Shown piece by piece: positions 1-7,683 of a stretch of DNA of 43,654 nucleotides. Every line of letters starts with the position of its first letter. The stretch's first letter is position 1. The position numbers were made by a program, and so were the translations under genes. The notes under the pieces are model-generated. The model saw nothing but the letters and a program-made list of their open reading frames with translations, had not been told where the DNA came from and searched no databases. Source of the DNA: Elusimicrobiota bacterium (GTDB lineage: Bacteria > Elusimicrobiota > Elusimicrobia > Elusimicrobiales > UBA9959). Location of the stretch: the NCBI GenBank assembly GCA_030651035.1, contig JAUSCK010000127.1, positions 1 through 43,654 on the forward strand, given 5' to 3'.

Positions 1-19
1 TCGGGCGGACTCTTCGGAT

Positions 20-127
20 TCACCGCTGAGGCGCAGAGGTCGCGGAGTTCGGAAGAGAAAATATTAATTCGTATTTCAACCCTCTTCTCACTCTGTTCTC
101 TGCGACCTCCGCGCCTCTGCGGTGAAC
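20..127 (+). repeat. Dispersed palindromic element, family A, copy 1 (complete)
   Basis: The left arm (about 20-45) begins TTCACCGCTGAGGCGCAGAG and the right arm (about 98-127) ends GCGCCTCTGCGGTGAA, so the ends are inverted repeats. The middle is asymmetric and contains AATATTAATTCGTATTTC. A second complete copy at 26902-27010 aligns with this one over its whole length when reverse-complemented. A right-end fragment lies at 24255-24303. Arms of this type are known to recur between genes of many unrelated environmental bacteria. Confidence 0.85.
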
Positions 128-180
128 TTTGAAATTCCTGAACATATATTTAACGCCCTTCGGGCGGACTCTTCATTAGA

Positions 181-258
181 GATTCACATGGATGAACAGG
201 ATGGACAGGATAGTAAAGAGGCAATAAAACCCTGCTTATCCTGTTTATCCATGTTCGA
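181..258 (+). repeat. Dispersed palindrome, family B, copy 1
   Basis: The left arm has CACATGGATGAACAGGATGG followed by ACAGGAT. The right arm has ATCCTGTTTATCCATGTTCG. The arms are imperfect inverted repeats around an A-rich loop. A second copy lies at 36919-36985 with the same outer bases (ATTCACATGGATG...ATCCATGTTCGAT). Both copies follow a gene's 3' end. Confidence 0.8.
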
Positions 259-275
259 TCTTTCATGCGGCGAAC

Positions 276-1658
276 TTATTGAGGGCCGGGCAGGGCTTTC
301 AGGATATCCGCCGCGAAATCGGCCAGCGTGGCGTCGCGCGCGCCCATGACGACAACGATGTCGCCGGGTTTCACCAGCTCCGAAACAGCGGCAGGGATCT
401 CGGGGCGGCTTTTAAAAAAGACGGCCTTATGACCTTTCAGCGCCACCGCGTCGGCTATATCTTTCGAGGAAATATCCTTGTTCGCAGTACCGCCGGCATA
501 ATAGATCTCCGGCATTATCAGGATGTCGCCCCCGTTCAGCCCGGAGGCGAAGCTTTCTATCAGCTCGGCCTTAAGGTGCCGGGTAGGGGTGAAGCCGTGC
601 GGCTGGTAAACGGCCAGCACGCGCCGCACGGGGGGCTGGTGGAGGGCCTTCAGCAGGGCGGAGATCTTTGCCGGGTTGTGGGCGTAGTCGTCTATCACGG
701 TCACGCCGTTTTTTTCGCCTATAAGAACGAAGCGGCGCTCCACGCCGAGGAAAGCTTTGAGCCCGGCGGCGGCGGTTTCCAACTTAACCCCGTAAACCGC
801 GGCGGCCGCGCAGGCGGCCAGCGCGTTCCCGATATTATAAAGCCCGGGCGCGGGCAGGCTGAACTGAACGCCGTTTATTTTAAAGTCCGACGAGAAAAGC
901 CCGGCCCTGATGTCCGTGACCTCCCAGCCGCCGGAGCTGAAGCCGAATTTCTCCGCCCCGGGCAGCAGCCTGGCCGAAGGGGCGTCGTCGGCGTTCACCA
1001 GCAGGCGGCCGCAGTGGCCGGCGAACTCGCCGAAGATCTTATTAAGCTCTTCAATCTCCTTATGGTCCTTGCTGATATTCAAAAGCAGGCCGGTTTTCGG
1101 GCGGTAGCGCACTATGGTGCCGTCCGATTCGTCCGCCTCTACCACAAGGATCGTCCCGCTGCCGCGGAAAGCGTTGCCTATCAGGCCGCGCTCTTTAAGG
1201 GCCACCAGCGCCCCGCCCGTTATTATGGAAGGCCCCAGCCCCCCAGCCTCGAGAATTGAGAAAAGCATGGCCGCGGTGGTGGATTTCCCGCTGGTGCCGG
1301 CCACGGCTATGGTATCGAAGCGGTTCACCTGCGCGGCCAGCAGTTCCGAGCGGTGGCTTATTTTAAGCCCCAGCTCTCTGGCTTTTACGACTTCGGGATT
1401 GCTGTCTTCTATGGCCGTGGAGAGGGCCAGTTCGGCGGAGGAGCCGTTTATGCCGGAGCCGCCCTGAGGGAAGATCTTTATGCCCAGTTTTTCAAGCGCG
1501 GCCTTCACGCCCAGGTTGCGCCCCCGGTCGAAATCGCGGTCGGAGCCGCTCACGGGGCGCGACCCGGCCGCGCCCTGAAGCCGGTCAAGGGCGGCCACCT
1601 GCGCCAGCGCGCTCATGCCCACGCCGCCTATGCCTGAGAAATGTAGGGTATCCCGCAT
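276..1658 (-). CDS. MurC-like Mur ligase (UDP-N-acetylmuramate--L-alanine ligase family)
   Basis: This is a 460-residue Mur ligase with all three domains. MurC joins L-alanine to UDP-MurNAc using ATP, the first peptide step of peptidoglycan synthesis in the cytoplasm. Visible motifs are GIGGVGM (residues 9-15), the ATP loop GTSGKST (121-127), EADESDGT (174-181), NISKDH (194-199), GVERRF (305-310) and DDYAHNP (323-329). The length fits MurC. Two motifs are unusual: textbook MurC has GTHGKTT in the loop and DDYGHHP late, so His is replaced in both. The gene is also not next to other division or cell-wall genes. It may be the organism's MurC or a related ligase such as Mpl or a paralogue. A -10-like AATAAT lies six bases before the ATG, with no Shine-Dalgarno sequence. 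Confidence 0.85.
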   Translation of the reverse strand: MRDTLHFSGIGGVGMSALAQVAALDRLQGAAGSRPVSGSDRDFDRGRNLGVKAALEKLGIKIFPQGGSGINGSSAELALSTAIEDSNPEVVKARELGLKISHRSELLAAQVNRFDTIAVAGTSGKSTTAAMLFSILEAGGLGPSIITGGALVALKERGLIGNAFRGSGTILVVEADESDGTIVRYRPKTGLLLNISKDHKEIEELNKIFGEFAGHCGRLLVNADDAPSARLLPGAEKFGFSSGGWEVTDIRAGLFSSDFKINGVQFSLPAPGLYNIGNALAACAAAAVYGVKLETAAAGLKAFLGVERRFVLIGEKNGVTVIDDYAHNPAKISALLKALHQPPVRRVLAVYQPHGFTPTRHLKAELIESFASGLNGGDILIMPEIYYAGGTANKDISSKDIADAVALKGHKAVFFKSRPEIPAAVSELVKPGDIVVVMGARDATLADFAADILKALPGPQ

Positions 1659-1664
1659 TTACAA

Positions 1665-1670
1665 ATTATT
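1665..1670 (-). promoter_or_regulatory. Putative -10 box of the MurC-like gene (leaderless start)
   Basis: Reading on the minus strand, AATAAT is followed by six bases (TTGTAA) and then the ATG. This would put the transcript start at or next to the start codon. No Shine-Dalgarno sequence is present and no clear -35 was found. Confidence 0.35.
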
Positions 1671-1703
1671 CATTATTATGCGAACCCGGGCAAGCCTTGG
1701 CGA

Positions 1704-3326
1704 TCACTCGGTTGCTTCCGCAGGCGCTTCTTCCGGCTCATCTTCGTAAACCGGCGGTTTCACGACAACGGGCGGCTTCTTGAAATCCATGGTATAGCGC
1801 CGCCACCTGGTCTTAACATACTTGACGCCCAAAACCAGTTTCGCGCTTTTTGCCGTCGTCATGGTCAGATAACTTCCGTTCACCTCGTGATCCTTGCACA
1901 GGTCGGGGGTCCAGCCGCAGGGAGTACGGTAGATCTCGGTCATTTTTCCGTATTTATTCTCCACCCTCTTCAGGAAAGTGTGTATCCTTTTTTTCAACTT
2001 CACCCGGCGCTCGCTGGACAGGTCGCTTAAATTTACCGGGTCGGGAACAACGGGAGCCTTGACATGAGCGTCCTTATTGGCGCGATCCCTGTTGGGGGCC
2101 TCCTTGCCGGCGGCATCGGCATCATCTTCGCTTTCGGCTACGGCGCCGGATTTCAGCAGTCCTTCCTCCACCGCGACCTGTGCCTCCTCGTCCGAAACAT
2201 ATTTCGCCTCCGTCCCGTTCAGCCTGTCCGTGACCACTGATTTTAAAAGGTCCTGGTCGTCAGCCGCGGACTCCCCCCGATAATAGCTCGGGCCTCTTTC
2301 CCTGGAAACAGGATCGGTCTTTGCATCCTTGTCCCCGGGTTTTGCGGCCGCATCCCCGGGTTTTGCGGCCGCATCCCCGGCCTTTGCGGAGGCGCCGCCG
2401 GCGGCATCTTCCTTGGCCGCGGAGGCCGCGGGAGCGGACCCGCCCGACGCAGCGGACGCCGCGGCGCCGCCGGACATCTTGGAATCATAATTGCTTTGTG
2501 AGCCGGCCTTCATCGCCTCCGAAGCGCCGTCAAGCGGAACGCCGGATTTTTGGCCTGGCATATTTGACAAGCCGCCGCCCTTGCGGGGCTGCCCGGAGCC
2601 ATATACCGGCGAGGCGCCGGGCTGGCCGCCGGGATTCAGGCCGGCATTCTCCGGGCTGTTTTTCCCCGGCAAAGAGGCGTACAGCCGCGGGGCGGCGGCG
2701 CTTTTCCCGTCCCCGGCCGGCCCCCCGAAACCCGCGCCCGGCGGGGGAACAGGTCCGGGGGCGCCGGAGGAGGCGGTCTCCGTTCCGGCCTTTTTCTGCG
2801 GCTCTTTAGGGGATGCTCCCTGCGAAGCGGTTTCGCTGAAGCTGCCGCCTCCGCCGCTTGAGGCCGATCCGCCCCCGCCCATATCCGCCCAGGCGGCGCC
2901 CGCCGAACCACCGCCTTTTCCGCTGTTGCCGGCGTAGTTCTTTTTATAATATTTTTCGAACGCGTCCCCATCGGAGTCGCCGCCCGAATAGTCTTCACCG
3001 CCGGGCGCCCGCTGGCCGGCCACTTCGCCGCCGGCCTCTTCGCCGCCGGAACCGGGGGCTGCCTGCGCGCCGCCGCCGAAGAAGCTGTCATAAATAGCTT
3101 CGCTCTTCTTCTGTATTATCCCTGCGCCTTTTTTAAAATCGCCTAAATACGTCGTGGGGGGAGCGGGAGCGGCGGCCGGCGCGCTGCGGGAGCCGAAACC
3201 GTAAGACATCCCCTGCACTTCCCTGCCGCTCACGCCTATATGTACGGTAAGCAGGAACGCGCTGGCGAAAAAGACGGTCAGTCCCAAAGCAAGAAGCGCA
3301 CCAGGGTTTTTGATATTGTTTCCCAT
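1704..3326 (-). CDS. Membrane-anchored low-complexity Gly/Ala/Pro-rich protein of unknown function
   Basis: I do not recognise the family. I start it at the ATG at 3326 (540 residues), preceded by GGCGGGGATT. The longer reading to 3569 would overlap the gene on the other strand. The N-terminus (MGNNIKNPGALL...) has one hydrophobic segment at about residues 8-30, so the protein is probably inner-membrane anchored or secreted. Residues ~40-350 are a Gly/Ser/Ala/Pro-rich, probably disordered, region with short repeats (KPGDAAA twice, DNA period 18 near 2331-2390). The last ~120 residues look folded and contain two Cys (TPCGW, DLCKDH) about seven residues apart that could form a disulfide outside the cytoplasm. 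The very end is Pro/Glu-rich. It could belong to cell-envelope or pilus-associated machinery, but nothing in the sequence proves that. Confidence 0.7.
   Translation of the reverse strand: MGNNIKNPGALLALGLTVFFASAFLLTVHIGVSGREVQGMSYGFGSRSAPAAAPAPPTTYLGDFKKGAGIIQKKSEAIYDSFFGGGAQAAPGSGGEEAGGEVAGQRAPGGEDYSGGDSDGDAFEKYYKKNYAGNSGKGGGSAGAAWADMGGGGSASSGGGGSFSETASQGASPKEPQKKAGTETASSGAPGPVPPPGAGFGGPAGDGKSAAAPRLYASLPGKNSPENAGLNPGGQPGASPVYGSGQPRKGGGLSNMPGQKSGVPLDGASEAMKAGSQSNYDSKMSGGAAASAASGGSAPAASAAKEDAAGGASAKAGDAAAKPGDAAAKPGDKDAKTDPVSRERGPSYYRGESAADDQDLLKSVVTDRLNGTEAKYVSDEEAQVAVEEGLLKSGAVAESEDDADAAGKEAPNRDRANKDAHVKAPVVPDPVNLSDLSSERRVKLKKRIHTFLKRVENKYGKMTEIYRTPCGWTPDLCKDHEVNGSYLTMTTAKSAKLVLGVKYVKTRWRRYTMDFKKPPVVVKPPVYEDEPEEAPAEATE
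2331..2390 (-). repeat. 18-bp in-frame tandem repeat in the low-complexity protein
   Basis: The unit encoding A-K-P-G-D-A (DNA core CCCCGGGTTTTGCGGCCGCA on the plus strand) occurs twice with a degenerate third copy. It keeps the reading frame and only lengthens the disordered region. Confidence 0.7.
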
Positions 3327-3525
3327 AATCCCCGCCTTAGAGTCCGGCCTATTCAACCTGAGGGCCGCCGCCGGTTTTAAAATTGGCCGTCTGATGGGCA
3401 TAGCCCCTGTTACGGCACCTGCATAGCAATGTCCCTGATAGTATACGTGGTTTTTTCCTCCGCTGCCAGTCCCCCCGCCAAAAAAACGCCCGCGGCCGCG
3501 AATTTTGGTAATATATTGTATTGCG

Positions 3526-3723
3526 ATGAACTGCAAAAAAGAGAGCAATATAAAGAGCTGCACCTGCACCTATGAGCCCTGCCCCCGCAAGGGGGTCTGC
3601 TGCGACTGCGTGGCCTACCACCGCGGCAGCAGCGAACTGCCCGGCTGCTATTTTACCCCCGAAGCGGAGCGCACCTACGACCGCTCAATAGTCAATTTCC
3701 TCCGCCTGAAGAAAAATTCATGA
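3526..3723 (+). CDS. DUF6485 family small cysteine-rich protein
   Basis: The protein has 65 residues from the ATG at 3526 (MNCKKES); a start 21 bases upstream is possible but less like the family. It has eight Cys in the pattern C..C.CTY..C..KG.CC.C..YHR, then ELPGCYF and a C-terminal YDRSI.NF, matching the conserved family known as DUF6485. The cysteines suggest a metal site (zinc or Fe-S); the function of the family is unknown to me. It lacks a clear Shine-Dalgarno and has AT-rich -10-like bases (TATATT, 3512-3517) just upstream. Its stop overlaps the RidA start by four bases (ATGA), so the two are translated together. Confidence 0.8.
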   Translation: MNCKKESNIKSCTCTYEPCPRKGVCCDCVAYHRGSSELPGCYFTPEAERTYDRSIVNFLRLKKNS

Positions 3724-4097
3724 AAAAAATAATTTCAACAAAGAACGCCCCTGCCGCCATAGGCCCCTACTCGCAGGCCGTAGAGGCCGGCGGGCTGCTC
3801 TTCATCTCCGGCCAGCTGCCGATAGACCCCGCCACGGGCAATATGGCCACGGCCGAGATAAAAGCCCAGACGGAAGCCGTGATAAAGAACCTGGAAAGCA
3901 TACTCGCGTCGGAAGGCCTCTCTCTTGAAAATATTTTAAAGACCACGGTCTTCATGGCCGACCTGGGCCAGTTCGCCCAGATGAACGAAGTCTATGGCAG
4001 GTTTTTCGCGAACGATCCCCCGGCCCGGGCCACGGTAGAGGTAAAAGCCCTTCCGAAGTCCGCGCTGGTGGAAATAGAAGCGGTAGCGGCGAGATAA
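3720..4097 (+). CDS. ridA: RidA family reactive enamine/imine deaminase
   Basis: This 125-residue protein is a typical RidA/YjgF/YER057c/UK114 member, about the normal family length. RidA hydrolyses reactive 2-aminoacrylate and related imines made by pyridoxal-phosphate enzymes, protecting other enzymes. Family marks are N-terminal IGPYSQA, FISGQLPIDP near residues 29-38 and the conserved Arg in PPARATVEV near residue 105 that binds the substrate carboxylate. The start overlaps the DUF6485 stop (ATGA). A link with the tryptophanase further along is possible, since that enzyme makes aminoacrylate, but they are not in one operon. Confidence 0.93.
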   Translation: MKKIISTKNAPAAIGPYSQAVEAGGLLFISGQLPIDPATGNMATAEIKAQTEAVIKNLESILASEGLSLENILKTTVFMADLGQFAQMNEVYGRFFANDPPARATVEVKALPKSALVEIEAVAAR

Positions 4098-4114
4098 GAG
4101 ATATAGGGGATTAA

Positions 4115-4164
4115 TAACTAAGCTTACTACTCACAACTCAATCCTTAATCCTTAATCCTTACTT
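4115..4164 (+). repeat. Family D intergenic repeat abutting the malQ start
   Basis: The sequence CTTACTACTCACAACTC is followed by three tandem copies of CCTTAAT-like units (AATCCTTAATCCTTAATCC) and then TTACTT directly before the ATG. A related copy, with both orientations of the unit, lies at 31443-31525 directly before the glcDE start. No Shine-Dalgarno sequence is visible in either place. Confidence 0.65.
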
Positions 4165-5724
4165 ATGCACCCATTACTAGAAAAAAAGCTCACAGGAACG
4201 CTCTTTCCTCTTTTCGCCATGCGCTCCAGGAAAGACTGGGGCATAGGCGACACCAGCTCTATGACCCTCTGGTTCGACGCCCTGAAGGCCCTGAACCTGA
4301 ACCTCCTGCAGGTGCTGCCCATAAACGAAATGCCCCCCGGAGTCTCCTGCCCCTATACCGCGCTCTCCGCTTTCGCCCTGGACCCCATCTACATAGCCGT
4401 GGACGACCTGCCGGAGCTGAAAGGATCGCCCGCCCTGATGGAGGAGATGAACTCGCGCCGCTTCCGGGCCGGTATAAAGCAGCTGCGCGTCTCCAAAACC
4501 GTGCTGTACAGCGAGGTCCGGCACCTGAAGCTCACCACTCTCTGGAAGGTTTACACCAATTTTCACCAGAACCATATCCTCAAGGATTCCAGCCTGGCGG
4601 CCGAGTTCAGAGCCTTCTGCCAGGCCAACGCCGCCTGGCTGGAAGACTACGCCGTGTTCCGCCGCCTGAAGGACACTCACAGCTGGGCCTCCTGGACGCA
4701 CTGGGAAGAGCCGCTCAAGACGCGGGACGCCGAGGCCCTTCGCGAAATACGCGGGCGCGAAGAGAATCAGATACTCTTTTTCAAATACCTGCAGTGGGCC
4801 ATACACCGCCAGTGGGCCGCGGCGCGCGCGCGCGCGGCCCAGCTCGACATACAGCTGCTCGGGGACCTGCCCTTCATGGTGAACCAGGAAAGCTCCGACG
4901 TCTGGGCCCGCCAGGCCGAGTTCGACATAGACAGGGAGATAGGCGCACCGCCGGACGCCTTCAGCGAGACGGGCCAGCGCTGGGGGCTGCCCGCCTATAA
5001 TTGGAGCGCGATAGAGGAAAACAATTTCGACTGGTGGCGCTCCAAGGTTAAAAAGGCCTCGGAATTCTACGACCTGTTCCGCATAGACCACATGGTGGGC
5101 TTCTTCCGCACCTGGGTGATTCCGCACGACGTGGCGCTCAGGGCCGATTTCGACATAACCGACGAGAAAGGCCAGCGCGAGCGCGGCAAAAGATTCCTGC
5201 AGGCGGTGGCCGGGGCCAGCAATATGCTGCCGGTGGCGGAGGACCTGGGGCTAATCCCGCCTTACGTCGGAGAAGTGCTGCGCGAGCTGAATATCCCCGG
5301 CTACAAGGTGATGCGCTGGGAAAAGGGCAAGGACGGCAATTACACCGACCCGGGAACTTACTATCCCGTTTCGCTGGCCACCTCCTCCACCCACGACAAC
5401 GAGACGCTGGCCGACTGGTGGGACACCGTGGACCCGGCGGAGAAAAAGCTTTTCTGGAAGCTGGTTTCGGGAGGGGAGTCGCGGCCCCCGGTTTACTCGA
5501 AAGCCAGGGGGAAAGCGCTGGCCTCGCTGCTGGGGGCCCGCTCGCGCATTGTCATCCTGCCCATACAGGACATCTTCGGTTCCCGGGAAAGAGTGAACAC
5601 TCCCGGCACGCTGGGCGGCCACAACTGGACCTACCGCTTCCCCACCCCCGCCGAGAACTTCATGAAAAAGCACGCGGACACCGCCGAAAGCTTCTCCGCG
5701 CTGGTCCGGGAGAAAAGAAAATGA
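4165..5724 (+). CDS. malQ: 4-alpha-glucanotransferase (amylomaltase, GH77)
   Basis: This 519-residue protein is a full-length GH77 amylomaltase. It moves alpha-1,4-glucan segments between acceptors and serves maltodextrin or glycogen metabolism in the cytoplasm. Motifs are CPYTALSAFALDPIYI near 73-88, FRIDHMVGFFRTW (nucleophile Asp region, about 302-314), AEDLGLI (acid/base Glu region) and TSSTHDNET (third carboxylate region). The end NWTYRFP is also typical. It overlaps the following tatT start by four bases (ATGA). No other glycogen gene is in the window. Confidence 0.93.
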   Translation: MHPLLEKKLTGTLFPLFAMRSRKDWGIGDTSSMTLWFDALKALNLNLLQVLPINEMPPGVSCPYTALSAFALDPIYIAVDDLPELKGSPALMEEMNSRRFRAGIKQLRVSKTVLYSEVRHLKLTTLWKVYTNFHQNHILKDSSLAAEFRAFCQANAAWLEDYAVFRRLKDTHSWASWTHWEEPLKTRDAEALREIRGREENQILFFKYLQWAIHRQWAAARARAAQLDIQLLGDLPFMVNQESSDVWARQAEFDIDREIGAPPDAFSETGQRWGLPAYNWSAIEENNFDWWRSKVKKASEFYDLFRIDHMVGFFRTWVIPHDVALRADFDITDEKGQRERGKRFLQAVAGASNMLPVAEDLGLIPPYVGEVLRELNIPGYKVMRWEKGKDGNYTDPGTYYPVSLATSSTHDNETLADWWDTVDPAEKKLFWKLVSGGESRPPVYSKARGKALASLLGARSRIVILPIQDIFGSRERVNTPGTLGGHNWTYRFPTPAENFMKKHADTAESFSALVREKRK

Positions 5725-6527
5725 AAAAAATCTGTTCCCTGTTCGCTTTAGTTCTCCTGTCCGGCTGCTCGCTCAACCGCGCCGCGGCGCGGGTCACCTC
5801 AGGCGTGATAGACAACGGCCTCCCTTCCGTCTTCAGCCAGTCCGACCCGCAGTACGTGAAGGAAGCCCTGCCGGCCAACCTGCAGCTGATGGAAATGCTT
5901 TTAGAGAGCCACCCGCATAACAAAAGACTGCTTGTCAACGCGGCCCAGGGCTTCTGCGGCTACGCGCTGATGTTCCTGGAGGACGAGAGCCCCGAGCGGG
6001 CCTCCGGTTTCTACGCCAAAGGCGAGGCCTACGCCGCGCGCGCCCTTAAAGGCGGCGCCCCGGCCGCCGCGAAGAAATGCGACGTTCCGCCGCTGTTCTG
6101 GAACACCTTCTGCAAGGCTCTTTACATAAACGTCAACCGCGACAACCCGGTAGCCATGGCCGAGCTGCCGACCCTTGAGCCGGCCATTGAAAAGCTGCTG
6201 GCGCTGGATCCTTCGTATTATTACAACGGCCCCCAGACCCTGATGGGAGCCTACTATTCCATGCGCCCGCGCATGTTCGGCGGCGATCCGGACAAGGCGA
6301 AAAAACATTTCGAGCTGGCGCTGAAAGGCGCGGGAGAGGCGTTCCTGCTGAACCGCTTCCTGTATGCCAGGATGGCCGCCGTGGCCGCGCAGGACCCGGA
6401 GCTTTTCGAGAGCCTGCTTAACGCGGTGATCTCGGCGGAGCCGAAGGAAGGCGGCACCCGCCTGCCCGACGAAGTGGCGAAAATAAAGGCAAAAAAACTA
6501 CTGGAGAAAAAAGATGAACTTTTTTAA
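5721..6527 (+). CDS. tatT: TatT-like TPR lipoprotein, TRAP transporter T-component
   Basis: This 268-residue protein starts with a lipoprotein signal peptide (MKKICSLFALVLLSGC), with the lipobox LSGC giving Cys16 as the lipid-bearing residue. The rest is helical and TPR-like, with the FGGDPDKAKKHFE segment characteristic of the TRAP TatT component family (Treponema Tp0956 type). Such proteins are periplasmic lipoproteins that bind ligand and work with a DctP-type receptor. The start overlaps the malQ stop (ATGA), and its own stop lies 14 bases inside the next gene, a DctP-type receptor, which strongly supports the partnership. The membrane subunits lie apart at 15279-17065. Confidence 0.85.
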   Translation: MKKICSLFALVLLSGCSLNRAAARVTSGVIDNGLPSVFSQSDPQYVKEALPANLQLMEMLLESHPHNKRLLVNAAQGFCGYALMFLEDESPERASGFYAKGEAYAARALKGGAPAAAKKCDVPPLFWNTFCKALYINVNRDNPVAMAELPTLEPAIEKLLALDPSYYYNGPQTLMGAYYSMRPRMFGGDPDKAKKHFELALKGAGEAFLLNRFLYARMAAVAAQDPELFESLLNAVISAEPKEGGTRLPDEVAKIKAKKLLEKKDELF

Positions 6528-7569
6528 AATAAAATTCCCTGCCGCCGGCAGCCGGCGGCCGGCAAAGATTTCGGCAATACTTCTGACTGGCTGCTGGCTG
6601 CTGGCTGCCGGCTGCCCTCTTCAGGCGCAGACCGTGGTCAAGTTCGCGACGCTGGCCCCGGACGGCTCCACCTGGATGAAGGCCATGAGACAGTTCGCGG
6701 AAGAGACCTCCGCCAAAACCGCGGGGCGCGTGAAGTTCAAGATATACCCGGGCGGGATCTCGGGCGACGACAAGGACGTGGTGCGCAAGATACGCCTCGG
6801 CCAGCTGCAGGCCGGCGGCTTCACCGGCCTGGGCATAGGCGAAATAGCGCCGGAAGCCAGGCTGCTGGACACGCCGTTCCTTTTTAAGAACGTCAGGGAA
6901 ATAGACTATATTTACAAGTCTTTGGACGCGGACTTCCGGAAGATCTTCGAAAGCCGGGGCTACGTGCTGCTGGGCTGGGCCGAGGTCGGCAATGTCAATA
7001 TTTTTTCCAACGCGCCGATCACCAGGCCCGAGGACCTGAAAAACATGAAGATGTGGCTGTGGGAAGGCGACCCGATAGCGGAAGCCATGTTCGCCGCGCT
7101 GAAAGTAAAACCTATCCCGCTCTCCGTAATGGACGTGATGAGTTCGCTGCAGACCGGCATGCTGAACGGGGTGTACGGCTCCCCCCTTTCCGTCATCGCG
7201 CTGCAGTGGTTCGCGCGCATGAAGTATGTTTTTTCCCTGCCTATAACCAACGCCTCCGGGGCGGCGCTGATCTCCAAAAAAACATTCGACGCGCTCTCCA
7301 GGGAAGACCAGAAGGCGCTGCTGGAACTGGGCGAAAAGCATTTCAGGGCGCTGACCCTGGCCAGCCGCAAGGACAACGAGCAGTCCATCGCCGTCCTTAA
7401 GGCAAAGAAGCTGGTGTTCACCGACCCCGCCGGCCCCGCCGTGGTCGCCCAGTTCGAGCGCGCGGGCGAGGAAGCCAGGCTCTCGCTGGTCGGCAAGCTC
7501 TACTCCAGGGAACTGCTGGACAAAGTGGAAGCCGCCCTGAAGGCCTTCCGCGCCGGCGGGAAGAAGTAG
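6514..7569 (+). CDS. TRAP transporter substrate-binding protein, DctP/TatP type
   Basis: This 351-residue protein is a DctP-family extracytoplasmic solute receptor. It has a long N-terminal signal (hydrophobic LLTGCWLLAAGC, residues ~23-34), which could be processed either as a lipoprotein at Cys34 or after LQA. The mature part begins VVKFATLAPDGSTWMKAM, followed by the family's GRVKFKIYPGG and the conserved late region NASGAALISKK and FDALSREDQKAL. DctP proteins usually bind carboxylates through a conserved Arg; the ligand here is not evident. It is translationally coupled to tatT (14-base overlap). The two match Tp0956-Tp0957 order. Confidence 0.9.
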   Translation: MNFFKIKFPAAGSRRPAKISAILLTGCWLLAAGCPLQAQTVVKFATLAPDGSTWMKAMRQFAEETSAKTAGRVKFKIYPGGISGDDKDVVRKIRLGQLQAGGFTGLGIGEIAPEARLLDTPFLFKNVREIDYIYKSLDADFRKIFESRGYVLLGWAEVGNVNIFSNAPITRPEDLKNMKMWLWEGDPIAEAMFAALKVKPIPLSVMDVMSSLQTGMLNGVYGSPLSVIALQWFARMKYVFSLPITNASGAALISKKTFDALSREDQKALLELGEKHFRALTLASRKDNEQSIAVLKAKKLVFTDPAGPAVVAQFERAGEEARLSLVGKLYSRELLDKVEAALKAFRAGGKK

Positions 7570-7683
7570 GATCCGCTAGCCTGTGCCCGCCGCAGTCCTC
7601 CGGACTATCCCCAGCCCTGCTATTACAGAGGTAAGCGGGGCCCGCAGCTTATGGGAAACGAGATAAGCGAAATCGTCCCTCGT

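Larger units (their letters stand above)
1..275. other. Gene-free end of window filled with palindromic repeats
   Basis: I see no credible gene here. The stretch holds one copy of the ~108 bp palindromic element (20-127), a short direct repeat TCGGGCGGACTCTTC at 1-15 and 160-174, and one copy of a second palindrome family (181-258). The second direct repeat contains a small hairpin, CGCCC-TT-GGGCG, near 154-168. All of this lies 3' of the MurC-like gene and may serve as its transcription end. Confidence 0.6.

Noticed and set aside
181-258. Possible CRISPR or tRNA-like structure from the paired repeats
   Set aside because: There is only a single inverted pair at each site, without regular spacers or a cloverleaf, so it is a dispersed palindrome.
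122-349. A 75-codon frame at the window start
   Set aside because: It is made of palindromic repeat DNA and the antisense of the MurC-like gene end.
3327-3569. Extension of the low-complexity protein to an upstream start
   Set aside because: It would overlap the DUF6485 gene, has no Shine-Dalgarno, and the ATG at 3326 is followed directly by a sensible membrane anchor.
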